From Prochlorococcus sp. AG-355-N16 (GTDB lineage Bacteria > Cyanobacteriota > Cyanobacteriia > PCC-6307 > Cyanobiaceae): a DNA stretch of 64,000 bases. Below, piece after piece: positions 43,947-54,010 of this stretch. Location of the stretch: the NCBI GenBank assembly GCA_003278545.1, contig QCEF01000001.1, positions 1-64,000 of the forward strand. Direction: 5' to 3'. A program made the translations under genes and the position numbers. The notes beneath the pieces are model-generated. The model did not search any database and was not told the DNA's origin. It was given only the letters and a program-made list of their open reading frames with translations. How positions within the stretch are numbered: the first letter of the stretch is position 1; each line of letters opens with the position of its first letter.

Positions 43947-45371
43947 ATGCCAAAATTTGAAAAATTAATTTTACCTAATGAAGGCGAAATAATAACTTTT
44001 AATCAAGGCAAACCTAATGTTCCTAATAATCCAATTGTCCCATTTATTAGGGGCGATGGTACTGGAGTTGATATTTGGCCTGCAACTCAAATCGTTCTTG
44101 ATTCAGCGATTAAAAAAAGCTATGGAGATGAAAGAAAAATTAATTGGTTTAAAGTCTATGCAGGCGATGAAGCTTGTGAACTTTATGGAACATATAACTA
44201 CCTCCCTCAAGATACTATTGAAGCAATTAAACACTTTGGTGTAGCCATCAAAGGTCCTTTAACGACTCCCATCGGTGGAGGTATTAGATCTCTTAATGTT
44301 GCATTAAGGCAAATATTTGATTTATATAGCTGTGTTAGACCATGCAAATATTATTCAGGAACTCCAAGCCCTCACAAAAATCCTCAAAATTTAGACGTTA
44401 TTGTTTATAGAGAAAATACTGAGGATATCTACATGGGAATTGAATGGGAAGCGGAGGATAATAATTGTCTTGAATTAATTAATCACTTAAATAACATTGT
44501 CATACCAAAAAGTAAAAATTTAAAAAATAGATCTATACCAGACGGATCAGGTATTGGAATTAAACCGGTGAGTAAATCTGGTAGCCAAAGGCATATTAGA
44601 AAAGCTATCGAACATGCTAAAAGATTATCAGGAGATAAAAGGCATGTGACTCTTGTACATAAAGGGAATATTATGAAATATACAGAAGGTGCATTTAGAG
44701 ATTGGGGATATGAATTAGCAGTAAATGAATTTAGAGAAGATTGTATTACAGAAAGAGAAAGCTGGATTTTAGATAATATTCAGAAAAATCCAGAAATCAC
44801 AATTGAAAACAATGCTCGAAAAATTGAACCAGGTTTTGACAAGCTTACAAATAACAAAAAAGCATTCATTTGCGAAGAAATTAAAGAAGTTATTGCATCA
44901 ATATCAAATTCTCACGGAGATGGAAAATGGAGAGAACTTATTCTTGTTGATGATCGGATAGCTGATAGTATATTTCAACAAATTCAAACTAGACCTCAAG
45001 AATATTCAATTCTTGCAACCTTAAACCTTAATGGAGACTATGTTTCTGATGCAGCTGCAGCAATTGTTGGTGGCTTAGGTATGGCTCCTGGTGCAAATAT
45101 TGGAGATAATGCAGCAATTTTCGAAGCTACGCACGGTACTGCACCAAAACATGCAGGCTTAAATAAGATTAATCCAGGCTCAGTAATTCTTAGTGGTGTA
45201 ATGATGCTTGAATATTTTGGTTGGGACGAGGCAGCTAACTTAATTACTAATGGTTTAAGTAAGGCAATAGAGCAAAAAAAGGTCACCTATGATCTAGCAC
45301 GTTTAATGGAACCGAAAGTAGAACCATTATCCTGCAGCAGTTTTGCTGAAGAAATTATTTCAAATTTCTAA
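43947..45371 (+). CDS. icd: NADP-dependent isocitrate dehydrogenase
   Basis: Icd makes 2-oxoglutarate, the carbon skeleton for ammonium assimilation and the N-status signal in cyanobacteria. The 474 aa product has IKGPLTTPIGGGIRSLNVALRQ, VYRENTEDIYMGIEWEA, VTLVHKGNIMKYTEGAFRDWGYE and the metal/NADP block NGDYVSDAAAAIVGGLGMAPGANIGDNAAIFEATHGTAPK. Length is typical of cyanobacterial enzymes. It stands alone with a 210-bp leader. Confidence 0.97.
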   Translation: MPKFEKLILPNEGEIITFNQGKPNVPNNPIVPFIRGDGTGVDIWPATQIVLDSAIKKSYGDERKINWFKVYAGDEACELYGTYNYLPQDTIEAIKHFGVAIKGPLTTPIGGGIRSLNVALRQIFDLYSCVRPCKYYSGTPSPHKNPQNLDVIVYRENTEDIYMGIEWEAEDNNCLELINHLNNIVIPKSKNLKNRSIPDGSGIGIKPVSKSGSQRHIRKAIEHAKRLSGDKRHVTLVHKGNIMKYTEGAFRDWGYELAVNEFREDCITERESWILDNIQKNPEITIENNARKIEPGFDKLTNNKKAFICEEIKEVIASISNSHGDGKWRELILVDDRIADSIFQQIQTRPQEYSILATLNLNGDYVSDAAAAIVGGLGMAPGANIGDNAAIFEATHGTAPKHAGLNKINPGSVILSGVMMLEYFGWDEAANLITNGLSKAIEQKKVTYDLARLMEPKVEPLSCSSFAEEIISNF

Positions 45372-45373
45372 TT

Positions 45374-46723
45374 TTAAAAATTAATTTTATTTTCAAAAAC
45401 TTTCCAAATATTCACCAGTGAATCTTTTGTGCCAATGTTTCCAGGATGTGTAACAATAGGAAGTTTTTCGTCATTTATTAGGTTATAAGTCACTACTGAA
45501 ATACCTGTTAAAATCTGTCCCTCAAGATAAACATAATCTGCATTAAGTCCATTACTAAGAATCATATTTGTTGTTATTCCTCCTTTTGAAATCAAATATC
45601 CTATTTCATATTTCAAATCTGCTACTAATTCAGCTATAAAACAAGAAAGTGAATTATAAAAATTAAATTGTTCAGAATAATCTAAGGACATAAATTTTCT
45701 TGAAGTAAACAATACGGGGGTTTTTCCTTGTTCAAAAGAAAATCTAATTTCTTTCAAAAATTTATTTTTAAACAAATTCCTTTGCTTATGATTATTTTCT
45801 GATGAAGTAATTTTAAAGAATTCAAAAACATCTAATTCAATTGGATTGCAATTACTTATCTCTAATAAATTTTGCAATTGTATTGTTGAAAGTTCTACAT
45901 AAGATCCAACAATTATAAGTCCTGGAAGAAAACTCTTTTCTTTATTTCTAATCCTTAAATTTGAGAAAAATATTTCACTCTGAGAGACACTTTTTTTCTC
46001 AGAAATTGCACTTATAAAACTTGCTGCAGTGCGAAAAAGAAATTTTTTGTGTTTAGTTAATTTTTTAATTACTAAAGCAAATTTGTTTAGTTGAGAATAA
46101 TTTTCTACATCTACAACTATATGTTTATTTTTATTCAAATTCTTTAGTTTTTTAAAAACGATATTATTTTCTTCATCATTTAGAATCTCGATATCGGACA
46201 AAAAAAGATTTTGAATATCTTCAATATTTATTTGCGATTTACTCTTTTGAAATAAAAGATTCTTGACATTACTTGTTTGATATCCAAAAATTATATCTCT
46301 CGCAAAAATTGTTTGATTAATAGGAGTTTTATCAACAAAGTGTGATCCATTAATTGTCAATCTTTTACCCTCTATAAAAGCTGGAATATGAAAAGTAGCA
46401 TCAAAAGGACCTAAGCAACTATTTAGGGAACTTGGCTCTAAAAAGTTATGTCCTCGAAGAGTAGAGTCTCCTCTACTTATAAAAATAATTTCCTCTTTAT
46501 AGACTTTTGAAGCAATTACAGCCTTAATATTTTTGCAAATTTCCTCTATTATTAATTTCGCATCATTTTCCGATAGTGACCTTGTATTAGCCAAAATAAA
46601 AAATAAATTAGATTTAGATTCAAACCCTTTAACTAAAGTTGAGTAGTCCCACTTAAGAAGTAATAAGCAATCATGGACCGTTTGAGAGCCTGTAGGATCA
46701 TCATCTATAACAACGAATTTCAT
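45374..46723 (-). CDS. four-carbon acid sugar kinase family protein (DUF1537)
   Basis: The N-terminus MKFVVIDDDPTGSQTVHD is the sugar-binding motif of the family, followed by FFILANTRSLSENDA and SRGDSTLRGHN. The C-terminal nucleotide-binding part has GYLISKGGITTNMILSNGL and PIVTHPGNIGTKDSL. Characterised members phosphorylate 3-oxo-tetronates or erythronates. None of the partner dehydrogenases or isomerases is nearby, so the substrate is unknown. Length 449 aa is slightly above average. It converges on icd with a 2-nt gap. Confidence 0.8.
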   Translation of the reverse strand: MKFVVIDDDPTGSQTVHDCLLLLKWDYSTLVKGFESKSNLFFILANTRSLSENDAKLIIEEICKNIKAVIASKVYKEEIIFISRGDSTLRGHNFLEPSSLNSCLGPFDATFHIPAFIEGKRLTINGSHFVDKTPINQTIFARDIIFGYQTSNVKNLLFQKSKSQINIEDIQNLFLSDIEILNDEENNIVFKKLKNLNKNKHIVVDVENYSQLNKFALVIKKLTKHKKFLFRTAASFISAISEKKSVSQSEIFFSNLRIRNKEKSFLPGLIIVGSYVELSTIQLQNLLEISNCNPIELDVFEFFKITSSENNHKQRNLFKNKFLKEIRFSFEQGKTPVLFTSRKFMSLDYSEQFNFYNSLSCFIAELVADLKYEIGYLISKGGITTNMILSNGLNADYVYLEGQILTGISVVTYNLINDEKLPIVTHPGNIGTKDSLVNIWKVFENKINF

Positions 46724-46736
46724 AAGTATTGCATAA

Positions 46737-47591
46737 CTACTTAAGAGATTTTATTTGTATTGAGGCATCTAACCTTTTACTATTATTTGGAGAAATCATA
46801 ATGTTTCTAAATCCATCAACAAAAGAATTTCGGGGACTAGTCCAAGGTTCAAGACATATCATTCGTCTTGGAGGATCACTCCAAATAACGCCTAAATCAA
46901 AAGGATATGGATGATTTAAAATTACCTCTCTCTTAAAAATTTTATCTCGAAAAGAGCTTCTACCGGAAGTATACATAAGTAGATCAACTCCTAAATTAAC
47001 ATTTTTCAACTCATCTAAAGTATTACTTATTATATTTTTTTCTTGATTCTGACAAATAAGTGGATTGTCAATAAATTCTAAATTTTTGAAATCTGAAATA
47101 TTAAAGTAAGGATGCAATCCAAAATTTAAAGGCATAGCAATATCTGTTTTGTTCAAAATCGTAATTTCAAATTCTAAAAAGTTAATATTTAAGATGATTT
47201 CTATTCTTAGTTCGAAATCGAAAGGATAGTATTTTTTAGTTTTTTCAGATTCATTTAATATTAAGCACAAAGATTTTTCATTTTCATTAAAGGAGTATTG
47301 CCATTGCAAATCCCTAGCAAAACCATGTTGTGATAATTGCAAATAATCTTTTCCAAAAACTGAACTAGAGGTATTAAGATTTCCACAAATTGGAAACAAG
47401 ATTGGAATGCCACCCCTAATACTTTTTGTCTTATCCATAAATCTTTTTTCATCGAAATAAAGGATCTCTGAACCATCCGAAACCCAATTTGTAATAACAC
47501 CTCCTCTTTCAGGGCAAAATTTAATATAGTTTTTTTGATCTAATTGAAAAACAAAAATTCCTAGGTCTGCATTAGATAATTTAATTTGCAC
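46737..47591 (-). CDS. aldose 1-epimerase family protein (YeaD-like)
   Basis: A 284 aa galactose-mutarotase-fold protein. SIRGGIPILFPICGNL with an Arg-Gly-Gly substrate loop, LSQHGFARDLQW with His, and MPLNFGLHPYFNI with the catalytic His are conserved, and PRRMICLEPWTSPRNSF carries the catalytic Glu. Resembles the glucose-6-phosphate 1-epimerase branch. It lies in a same-strand run with the hydrolase and the DUF1537 kinase, with short spacers (9 and 13 nt). Confidence 0.82.
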   Translation of the reverse strand: MQIKLSNADLGIFVFQLDQKNYIKFCPERGGVITNWVSDGSEILYFDEKRFMDKTKSIRGGIPILFPICGNLNTSSSVFGKDYLQLSQHGFARDLQWQYSFNENEKSLCLILNESEKTKKYYPFDFELRIEIILNINFLEFEITILNKTDIAMPLNFGLHPYFNISDFKNLEFIDNPLICQNQEKNIISNTLDELKNVNLGVDLLMYTSGRSSFRDKIFKREVILNHPYPFDLGVIWSDPPRRMICLEPWTSPRNSFVDGFRNIMISPNNSKRLDASIQIKSLK

Positions 47592-47600
47592 AATTGTTAC

Positions 47601-48500
47601 TTAAAGAGAATCAACCCAATCCAATATATGCTGATTTACTAATTCAGGTATTTCATCATGAGGACAATGCCCAGCATTAAGAATGATTTCTTGTGTATTC
47701 TTTGGTGTAAATTTTTTATATAAATTTCTTTTTTTTGGAGTATTCATCCAAGGATCTTTGCCTCCCCAGAGCAGTAATAATGGTGAATCGAGTTTTGCGA
47801 ATAACTTATCCAACGGCAATCCCTGAGGACCTGATGGATTAAATACACTTCTAAAAACATTAAAAGCTCCATAATCTAGAGAAGGCTTTCTTATTGACTC
47901 AACTAGGAAATCATCAACATTTTTTTTATCAACATAAACTTGATTCAAAGTTTTTTTAATATTTTTTGGATTTCTCATATTCTCAAAAATCAAACGTTGA
48001 AGAACAATATTTTTTAAAAATATGCCAGCAACTGTTTCAATTGAAGTTTGCAGCATATTTTTTTTGATAGTTTTTTCTTCACTAAAATATCCTGCAGCAT
48101 TAAGTAATATCACTCCTGCATTCAGCTCATTTAATTCCGAACCTGCTGCTAATGCTGCATAACCACCTAAGGAATTTCCAACAACAATTGTAGGTTTTTT
48201 TATTTTCTCTTTTACATAAGCGACAACCTGATCCTTCCATAAAGACCCTGAGTATTCAATATCTTGTGGCTTGGGACTTCTCCCAAAACCAAGAAGATCC
48301 ATAGCATGAACTTCGTATTTGTTACTTAAAATGGGGATATTGAATCTCCAGTGATCAGTGGAGGCTCCGAAACCATGAATTAATAAAATTGCACATTCTT
48401 TTATTGTTTTTTCAGGCTTAGCAGAAACTGTATGTATTGGGTAATTTAAAAAATTCCAGTCATAATTTACATCACTATCTATAAGAGCTGACTTTTCCAT
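47601..48500 (-). CDS. alpha/beta hydrolase
   Basis: A 299 aa alpha/beta-hydrolase-fold protein. The oxyanion loop is LIHGFGASTDHWR, the nucleophile elbow VGNSLGGYAA (S110), the acid LLLWGGKDPWM and the catalytic His NAGHCPHDEIPE. The full triad is present. The GFGRSPKP segment fits cyanobacterial and plastid members linked to pheophytin or lipid metabolism, but the substrate cannot be assigned. Confidence 0.85.
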   Translation of the reverse strand: MEKSALIDSDVNYDWNFLNYPIHTVSAKPEKTIKECAILLIHGFGASTDHWRFNIPILSNKYEVHAMDLLGFGRSPKPQDIEYSGSLWKDQVVAYVKEKIKKPTIVVGNSLGGYAALAAGSELNELNAGVILLNAAGYFSEEKTIKKNMLQTSIETVAGIFLKNIVLQRLIFENMRNPKNIKKTLNQVYVDKKNVDDFLVESIRKPSLDYGAFNVFRSVFNPSGPQGLPLDKLFAKLDSPLLLLWGGKDPWMNTPKKRNLYKKFTPKNTQEIILNAGHCPHDEIPELVNQHILDWVDSL

Positions 48501-48543
48501 TCATTAAAGTTTTTATTTTGATTGATTCTAATAAACTTATTTC

Positions 48544-49911
48544 TTAAAGAAGACCCACAGGATCAGCTGCAACATCATCTGAAATTTTATTGCCATCATT
48601 TGGGGGCTTATCTTTTAAAACAATTCTTAAAAGAACAGGTGCAAGAAATGTAGTTCCAATAACCATTAATAAAATAGCTGCTTCAAGGGAAGGAGTTAAC
48701 AACTTAGCGCTTGTTCCTAATCCAAGGAAAATCAAACCCACCTCTCCTCTAGGCATCATACCCAAGCCTACAACTAATCTATTTGTAGGTTTATCACTTG
48801 AAAATACCCATCCGGCTGCAATTTTTCCAATAATCGCAACTACTAATAAAAATCCTGCAACTACAAGAGCTGATCGGCTTGTTGGATCAAGTGGATTGAT
48901 AACTGATAAATCCATTCCAGCTCCAACTAATACAAAGAAAATAGTTGCGAATAAGGAAACTAAAGGTAAAACAGATTGTTGTATTGCATGATTATTTTTA
49001 GAACTACTAAGAATCAATCCAGCAGCAAAAGCCCCTAAAGCTGCTTCTAATCCAATAGCTGTTGCTACGAAACAACACAATACAAGTATCACAAAAGAAG
49101 CTACCACTACTGCTCCAGGAGCCTTTAATCTATCTAATAACCAATCAAAACCTGGAGCAGCTGTTCTACTTAATGCAATAGCAGCAATAACAAACACTAC
49201 AGCTGCTGCAACTAATTTAACAATAGGAGCAATTTCTAAAGTACCTCCGGCAGCAAGGGCGACTACAACTGCCAGAATAACAATTCCCAAAATATCGTCT
49301 AACACTGCTGCACCAATAACAATCTGTCCTTCTCTAGTTTTCAAATATCCCAATTCACCGAAAACACTTGCAGTAATTCCTATACTTGTGGCTGTCATAG
49401 ATGCTCCAGCAAAAACTGCTGGAATTAGATCTACTTGGAAAATAAACATTAATCCAAGAGTTCCAAAAGCAAACGGTAAAATTACGCCAGCCATAGCAAC
49501 AGTAAAAGCCTGAGCACCGACAGCTACCAATTCCTCTAACTCACTTTCTAAGCCTGTTAAAAACAAAAGTGCATATAAACCAAGTGTTGCTACTGCTTGG
49601 AGCGAGGGAAAGCTTTCGAAATAAACATCAGGTACTGCTTCTGGGGGGATTGACGCTAATGAACTAATAACATTTACAAGTCCCTCATTAAGTTCGGTTC
49701 CAGCTGAGGGCGGTATTAATAAATGGAATCCTGACGCACCTATTACAACCCCTGCAAGAAGCTCACCTACAATCGTTGGCAAACTTAATCTTACTAATAC
49801 TTCAGCTAATGCTCTTGCTGCTAAAAAGATCAATAAAAATCTTATAACTCCGATCAATGTTTCAGCAACTTCTAAATCATGTGCACTTAATTCAGCTAGT
49901 AAAGAGTACAT
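48544..49911 (-). CDS. cation:proton antiporter (CPA2/NapA type)
   Basis: A 455 aa polytopic membrane protein with about 12 helices. It contains LPTIVGELLAGVVIGASG, LFLTGLESELEELVAVG, GASMTATSIGITASVFGELGYLKTREGQIVIGAAVLDDILGIVILAVV with the ion-binding Asp pair, and GLGMMPRGEVGLIFLGLG. These are CPA2 features. Sodium extrusion and pH homeostasis in seawater are the likely role. It has no C-terminal RCK domain. It is divergent from glgP across 132 bp. Confidence 0.9.
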   Translation of the reverse strand: MYSLLAELSAHDLEVAETLIGVIRFLLIFLAARALAEVLVRLSLPTIVGELLAGVVIGASGFHLLIPPSAGTELNEGLVNVISSLASIPPEAVPDVYFESFPSLQAVATLGLYALLFLTGLESELEELVAVGAQAFTVAMAGVILPFAFGTLGLMFIFQVDLIPAVFAGASMTATSIGITASVFGELGYLKTREGQIVIGAAVLDDILGIVILAVVVALAAGGTLEIAPIVKLVAAAVVFVIAAIALSRTAAPGFDWLLDRLKAPGAVVVASFVILVLCCFVATAIGLEAALGAFAAGLILSSSKNNHAIQQSVLPLVSLFATIFFVLVGAGMDLSVINPLDPTSRSALVVAGFLLVVAIIGKIAAGWVFSSDKPTNRLVVGLGMMPRGEVGLIFLGLGTSAKLLTPSLEAAILLMVIGTTFLAPVLLRIVLKDKPPNDGNKISDDVAADPVGLL

Positions 49912-49923
49912 TAAAGTGTAAAA

Positions 49924-49954
49924 AATAAACTACCTAATTGGAAGATAGTTTATT
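49924..49954. repeat. 9-bp inverted repeat between antiporter and glgP
   Basis: AATAAACTA and TAGTTTATT, separated by 13 nt, lie 12 bp from the antiporter start and about 90 bp from glgP. It could be an operator for one of the two divergent promoters, or chance in AT-rich DNA. Confidence 0.35.
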
Positions 49955-50043
49955 GAGGGCCCACTTTAAGAAATATGTAAGAAAAAAGCAAAAATACTCA
50001 ACAAGTGTGGATCTGAAGTTACAACAAAGAAATTTTCTTAAAA

Positions 50044-52608
50044 ATGGCTATTGTCTGTTATATGGCTAATCCAATGAATTCCAACGAACCCTTTGATCTG
50101 CGCTTGCCTACTCCAGGCTGCTATTTAGATCCTGAAAAAGCTGGGATGGATTCAGATGCTGTTTTTCAAGGAATGACAGCCCATCTTTTCTACACTCTTG
50201 GAAAGTTAGCAACCTCTGCAAGTCCTCACGACTTATATATGGCTTTGAGTTACGCAGTTAAAGATAGGTTAATGACAAGATACTTGGCTAGCCAAGAGGT
50301 GATAAGAAAAAAACCACAAAAAACTGTGGCTTACTTATCGGCAGAATTTTTAATAGGCCCTCAATTAAGTAATAACCTACTCAATCTTGGCATAGCTCAA
50401 GAAGCGGAAGATGCATTAAAACGATTTGGCATTGAATCTTTATCAAAAATACTCGAAGTAGAGGAAGAGCCTGGATTAGGTAATGGTGGTCTTGGTAGAC
50501 TTGCTGCATGTTATATGGAATCCTTAGCTTCTCTACAAGTACCAGCAGTTGGTTATGGTATTCGCTACGAATTTGGCATATTCAATCAATTAATCAGAGA
50601 TGGTTGGCAAGTTGAAGTTACTGACAAATGGCTAAAAGGTGGATGGCCTTGGGAACTTCCACAACCTGATGAATCATGTTTTGTTGGCTTTGGAGGAAGA
50701 ACTGAAAGTTATAGAGACGATAAAGGAAACTACAGATCAAGATGGATTCCTTCTGAACACGCAATAGGTGTCCCTCATGATGTTCCAGTTTTAGGATACA
50801 GGGTAAATACATGTGACAGATTAAGATTATGGAGAGCTGATGCAACAGAAAGTTTTGACTTTTATGCTTTCAATATTGGTGATTACTATGGAGCAGTAGA
50901 AGAAAAAGTTGCCTCTGAAACTCTTTCAAAAGTTCTATATCCAAATGATGGAACCGACGAAGGTAGAAGATTAAGACTCAAACAACAACACTTTTTTGTG
51001 AGCTGTTCTCTTCAGGATATGTTGAGAAGCCTTGAGAAAAGATCAATCCCAATAACAGAATTCCCTAAGCATTGGACAGTCCAATTGAATGATACCCATC
51101 CTGCCATAGCAGTTGCAGAATTAATGAGACTTCTTATTGACCAATATCAAATAGGTTGGGATAAAGCTTGGAATATCACAACTTCCTCAGTTGCATATAC
51201 CAACCACACATTACTGCCAGAGGCTTTAGAGAAATGGGATTTAAATTTATTTAATGATCTTCTTCCTCGACATTTAGAAATTATTTATGAAATTAATTGG
51301 AGATTTCTACAACAATTAAGACTACGTTATCCTGGTGATGACAAAATCCTTCAAAAACTCTCAATAATTGATGAAGAAGGCTCCAAATCAGTTCGGATGG
51401 CTCACTTAGCTACTATAGGGGCACATCATATAAATGGTGTCGCAGCTCTTCACTCAGATCTAATCAAAAGACAACTTCTTCCAGAATTCGCAGCTCTATG
51501 GCCTGAAAAATTTACAAATGTAACTAATGGAGTTACTCCAAGAAGATGGGTTGCCCTATCTAATCCATCACTATCTAAGCTTTTAGAAGAAGAAGTTGGT
51601 CCAAACTGGATAACAAATATGGAACTTCTTAAGAATTTAGAAGAAAAAAAAGATGACAACAATTTTTTGCAAAAATTTGAGGATACAAAACTAAATGGCA
51701 AAAGAAAACTAGCTAGCTTTATCCATTCGAAAACTGGAATACTTGTAGATCCATCAAGTTTATTTGATGTTCAAGTAAAAAGAATTCATCAATACAAAAG
51801 ACAACATTTAAATGCCCTACAAATTATCGCTCAATATCTAAGAATTAAAAATGGTACAAACAAGCATGAAGTCCCAAGAACAATAATATTTGGAGGTAAA
51901 GCTGCGCCAGGTTACTTTATGGCAAAGCTAATGATTCGATTCATTAATGGTATAGCTGATGTTGTTAATTCTGATCCGGATATGGATGGTTTATTGAGAG
52001 TTGTTTTTCTACCAGACTACAACGTTAAGCTTGGTGAAATAGTCTATCCCGCAACAGATCTTTCAGAACAAATTTCAACTGCTGGAAAAGAGGCATCTGG
52101 AACTGGAAATATGAAGTTTGCCATGAATGGTGCTTTAACTATTGGAACCTTAGATGGAGCTAATGTGGAATTAAGAGATCTAGTGAAAAAAGAGAATTTC
52201 TTTCTTTTTGGTAAAACTGAAAGCGAAATTATGGACTTAAAAAATAATAACTACTCCCCCAAAACTTTTATTGATCAATGTCCAGAGCTTAAAGAGGTTA
52301 TACGTTTAATTGAAATTGGCCACTTTAGCAATGGGGATAAAGAATTATTTAAACCTTTATTAAATAGCTTAACTGGACATGATCCATTTTTTGTAATGGC
52401 TGACTTTGAAGACTACTTAAATAAACAGGATGTGGTTAGTGAATGTTGGAATAATAAAAAATCTTGGAATAAAAAGGCATTACTAAATACTGCTAGATCA
52501 GGATATTTTTCTTCAGATAGGTCTATTAGAGAGTACTGTAAATCTATTTGGAAAGTCTCTCCAATGCCAGTTGAAATTACTTGCGACGTCGAAGAATTAT
52601 CTAATTAA
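50044..52608 (+). CDS. glgP: glycogen phosphorylase
   Basis: GlgP releases glucose-1-phosphate from glycogen; it supports night metabolism. The 854 aa product has YLSAEFLIGPQLSNN, EPGLGNGGLGRLAACYMES, NLNDTHPA-like QLNDTHPAIAVAEL and the PLP site EASGTGNMKFAMNGALTIGTLDGANVE with the Schiff-base Lys. Three in-frame ATGs (residues 1, 7, 11) are possible starts. It overlaps the convergent hypothetical gene by 8 bp. Confidence 0.97.
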   Translation: MAIVCYMANPMNSNEPFDLRLPTPGCYLDPEKAGMDSDAVFQGMTAHLFYTLGKLATSASPHDLYMALSYAVKDRLMTRYLASQEVIRKKPQKTVAYLSAEFLIGPQLSNNLLNLGIAQEAEDALKRFGIESLSKILEVEEEPGLGNGGLGRLAACYMESLASLQVPAVGYGIRYEFGIFNQLIRDGWQVEVTDKWLKGGWPWELPQPDESCFVGFGGRTESYRDDKGNYRSRWIPSEHAIGVPHDVPVLGYRVNTCDRLRLWRADATESFDFYAFNIGDYYGAVEEKVASETLSKVLYPNDGTDEGRRLRLKQQHFFVSCSLQDMLRSLEKRSIPITEFPKHWTVQLNDTHPAIAVAELMRLLIDQYQIGWDKAWNITTSSVAYTNHTLLPEALEKWDLNLFNDLLPRHLEIIYEINWRFLQQLRLRYPGDDKILQKLSIIDEEGSKSVRMAHLATIGAHHINGVAALHSDLIKRQLLPEFAALWPEKFTNVTNGVTPRRWVALSNPSLSKLLEEEVGPNWITNMELLKNLEEKKDDNNFLQKFEDTKLNGKRKLASFIHSKTGILVDPSSLFDVQVKRIHQYKRQHLNALQIIAQYLRIKNGTNKHEVPRTIIFGGKAAPGYFMAKLMIRFINGIADVVNSDPDMDGLLRVVFLPDYNVKLGEIVYPATDLSEQISTAGKEASGTGNMKFAMNGALTIGTLDGANVELRDLVKKENFFLFGKTESEIMDLKNNNYSPKTFIDQCPELKEVIRLIEIGHFSNGDKELFKPLLNSLTGHDPFFVMADFEDYLNKQDVVSECWNNKKSWNKKALLNTARSGYFSSDRSIREYCKSIWKVSPMPVEITCDVEELSN

Positions 52609-53056
52609 TATTTTTCTTATCTGGTGAATCTGGGGTTTGATGAAATAATCTATTCAAAATTAATCGATCCATATTTAATGGGTCTGGAGCTAATTCATTT
52701 GCAATTTCTTTAAATTTTGATTCAATATTATTTGAAATTTTTGCATCAAATATTCTTTCCATTAACGCCTCAATTGAATATAAATAGGCATTAACACTTT
52801 CAAGTTCCTCTAAAACTTCAGTAATTTCTGTATCAGAAATATGTTTATCTTGTTGACTGGTATCTTCATTTGATTCTCTTTCAGATAATTCTCTCTGCAA
52901 CTCATCAGTAATCTTAGAACAAAGAGTTCTGAAAGATTGTATGGATGCCCAATTCAATTCTTGTTGCTGCTTAAAAGTAGGAAATTCTCTAATCAGACGA
53001 TCGTGCTCTTTATAAAATCTCTGACAATCAGAGCATTGACATGGTTCTTCAGCCAA
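52601..53056 (-). CDS. hypothetical cytosolic protein with N-terminal CxCxxC
   Basis: A 151 aa acidic, mostly helical protein. The N-terminus EPCQCSDCQRFYKEHDRL may bind metal. The middle (about 60-100) is Glu/Ser-rich, and a helix with ELESVNAYLYSIEALMERIFDAK follows. No known family. It lies 31 nt downstream of another small hypothetical gene and converges on glgP with an 8-bp overlap. Confidence 0.6.
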   Translation of the reverse strand: MAEEPCQCSDCQRFYKEHDRLIREFPTFKQQQELNWASIQSFRTLCSKITDELQRELSERESNEDTSQQDKHISDTEITEVLEELESVNAYLYSIEALMERIFDAKISNNIESKFKEIANELAPDPLNMDRLILNRLFHQTPDSPDKKNIN

Positions 53057-53087
53057 AAGAAAATATAATTCTTTTTATATCATCTCA

Positions 53088-53420
53088 CTATTTGGGCAAA
53101 ATTGTAGGGCCATCCAATAATTCGTCATTTTCATCGAGTGAATCTGGACTATCTGGCAAGGGTATCTCAATACTAGTAACCAAATTAATAACATCTCTTA
53201 GTCTCATAGAATCAGCAAACCAACCCATTGCTTGCTCGGCATCACCTCTTTTTTCAGCATCATTTGCTTGGTCTTCGTGAGCTTCTGCCAATAGAGCAAG
53301 CCAGCAAAGGCATCTTGCTTGAACTATTGAAAGATCTAAATCATTAGGTTGGGATTTAGAAATACGTTCATGCTCTTGTTGAATTAAAAGTTTCAAACGC
53401 ATATCATGCAACTTAGCCAT
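53088..53420 (-). CDS. conserved hypothetical protein
   Basis: A 110 aa helical protein: MRLKLLIQQEHERISKSQPNDLDLSIVQARCLCWLALLAEAHEDQANDAEKRGDAEQAMGWFADSMRL has a TPR-like helical rhythm, with an acidic Pro-rich tail. No motif with known function. Probably transcribed with the CxCxxC gene that follows it. Confidence 0.6.
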   Translation of the reverse strand: MAKLHDMRLKLLIQQEHERISKSQPNDLDLSIVQARCLCWLALLAEAHEDQANDAEKRGDAEQAMGWFADSMRLRDVINLVTSIEIPLPDSPDSLDENDELLDGPTILPK

Positions 53421-53498
53421 AAAAGATTTATTACTAACTATACGCTAGCTAGAGAGTAGCAAGTTTGCACACATACTACATATAGTTTTTTATTTTTA

Positions 53499-53572
<74 letters not shown>

Positions 53573-53610
53573 AATAGATGATTTTTGGAGTAATAAGCAT
53601 TATGCTAAAT

Positions 53611-53987
53611 GAAAGCAGGAGAGGCAATCGCAAGAAAGTTTTATTTTGTTTCCAAAATAAAACTTTCTTGAGGAAAGTCCGGGCTCCCACATGGTCAGGC
53701 TTGCTGGGTAATTCCCAGTGCGGGAAACCGTGAGGATAGTGCCACAGAAACATACCGCCTAATACTTTATGTATGGCAAGGGTGCAAGGGTGCGGTAAGA
53801 GCGCACCAGCAACATTGAGAAGTGTTGGCTAGGTAAACCCCGGCTGGGAGCAAGGCTTAGTAGATTTATGACCATTACACAATCTACTTTTAAGCGCCGC
53901 TTGAGACTGTGAAGTAATTCCAGTCCTAGATAGATGATTGCCCATCTTAATTAAGATGAACAGAACCCGGCTTATGACCTGCTTTTT
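53611..53987 (+). ncRNA. rnpB: RNase P RNA
   Basis: The catalytic RNA that trims tRNA 5' leaders. P1 pairs AAAGCAGG (53612) with CCTGCTTT (53978). Conserved cores are GAGGAAAGTCCGGGCTCCCA, GGGAAACCGTGAGGATAGTGCCACAGAAACATACCGCC, GGTAAACCCC and AGATAGATGATTGCC followed by ACAGAACCCGGCTTATGACC. The long P3-region hairpin (AAGTTTTATTTTG...CAAAATAAAACTTTC) is AT-rich. Bacterial type A. rnc follows within 25 nt. Confidence 0.96.
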
Positions 53988-54010
53988 AATTGTTGTATTA
54001 TTCAAATCAG

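Noticed and set aside
46729-46914. 61-codon plus-strand frame
   Set aside because: Antisense to the C-terminus of the aldose-epimerase gene; no independent support.
48590-48991. 133-codon plus-strand frame opposite the antiporter
   Set aside because: It mirrors the hydrophobic codons of the real gene on the other strand; no start signal and no domain.
49917-49934. NtcA-like GTA...TAC before glgP/antiporter
   Set aside because: The half-sites are 10 bases apart instead of the required 8.
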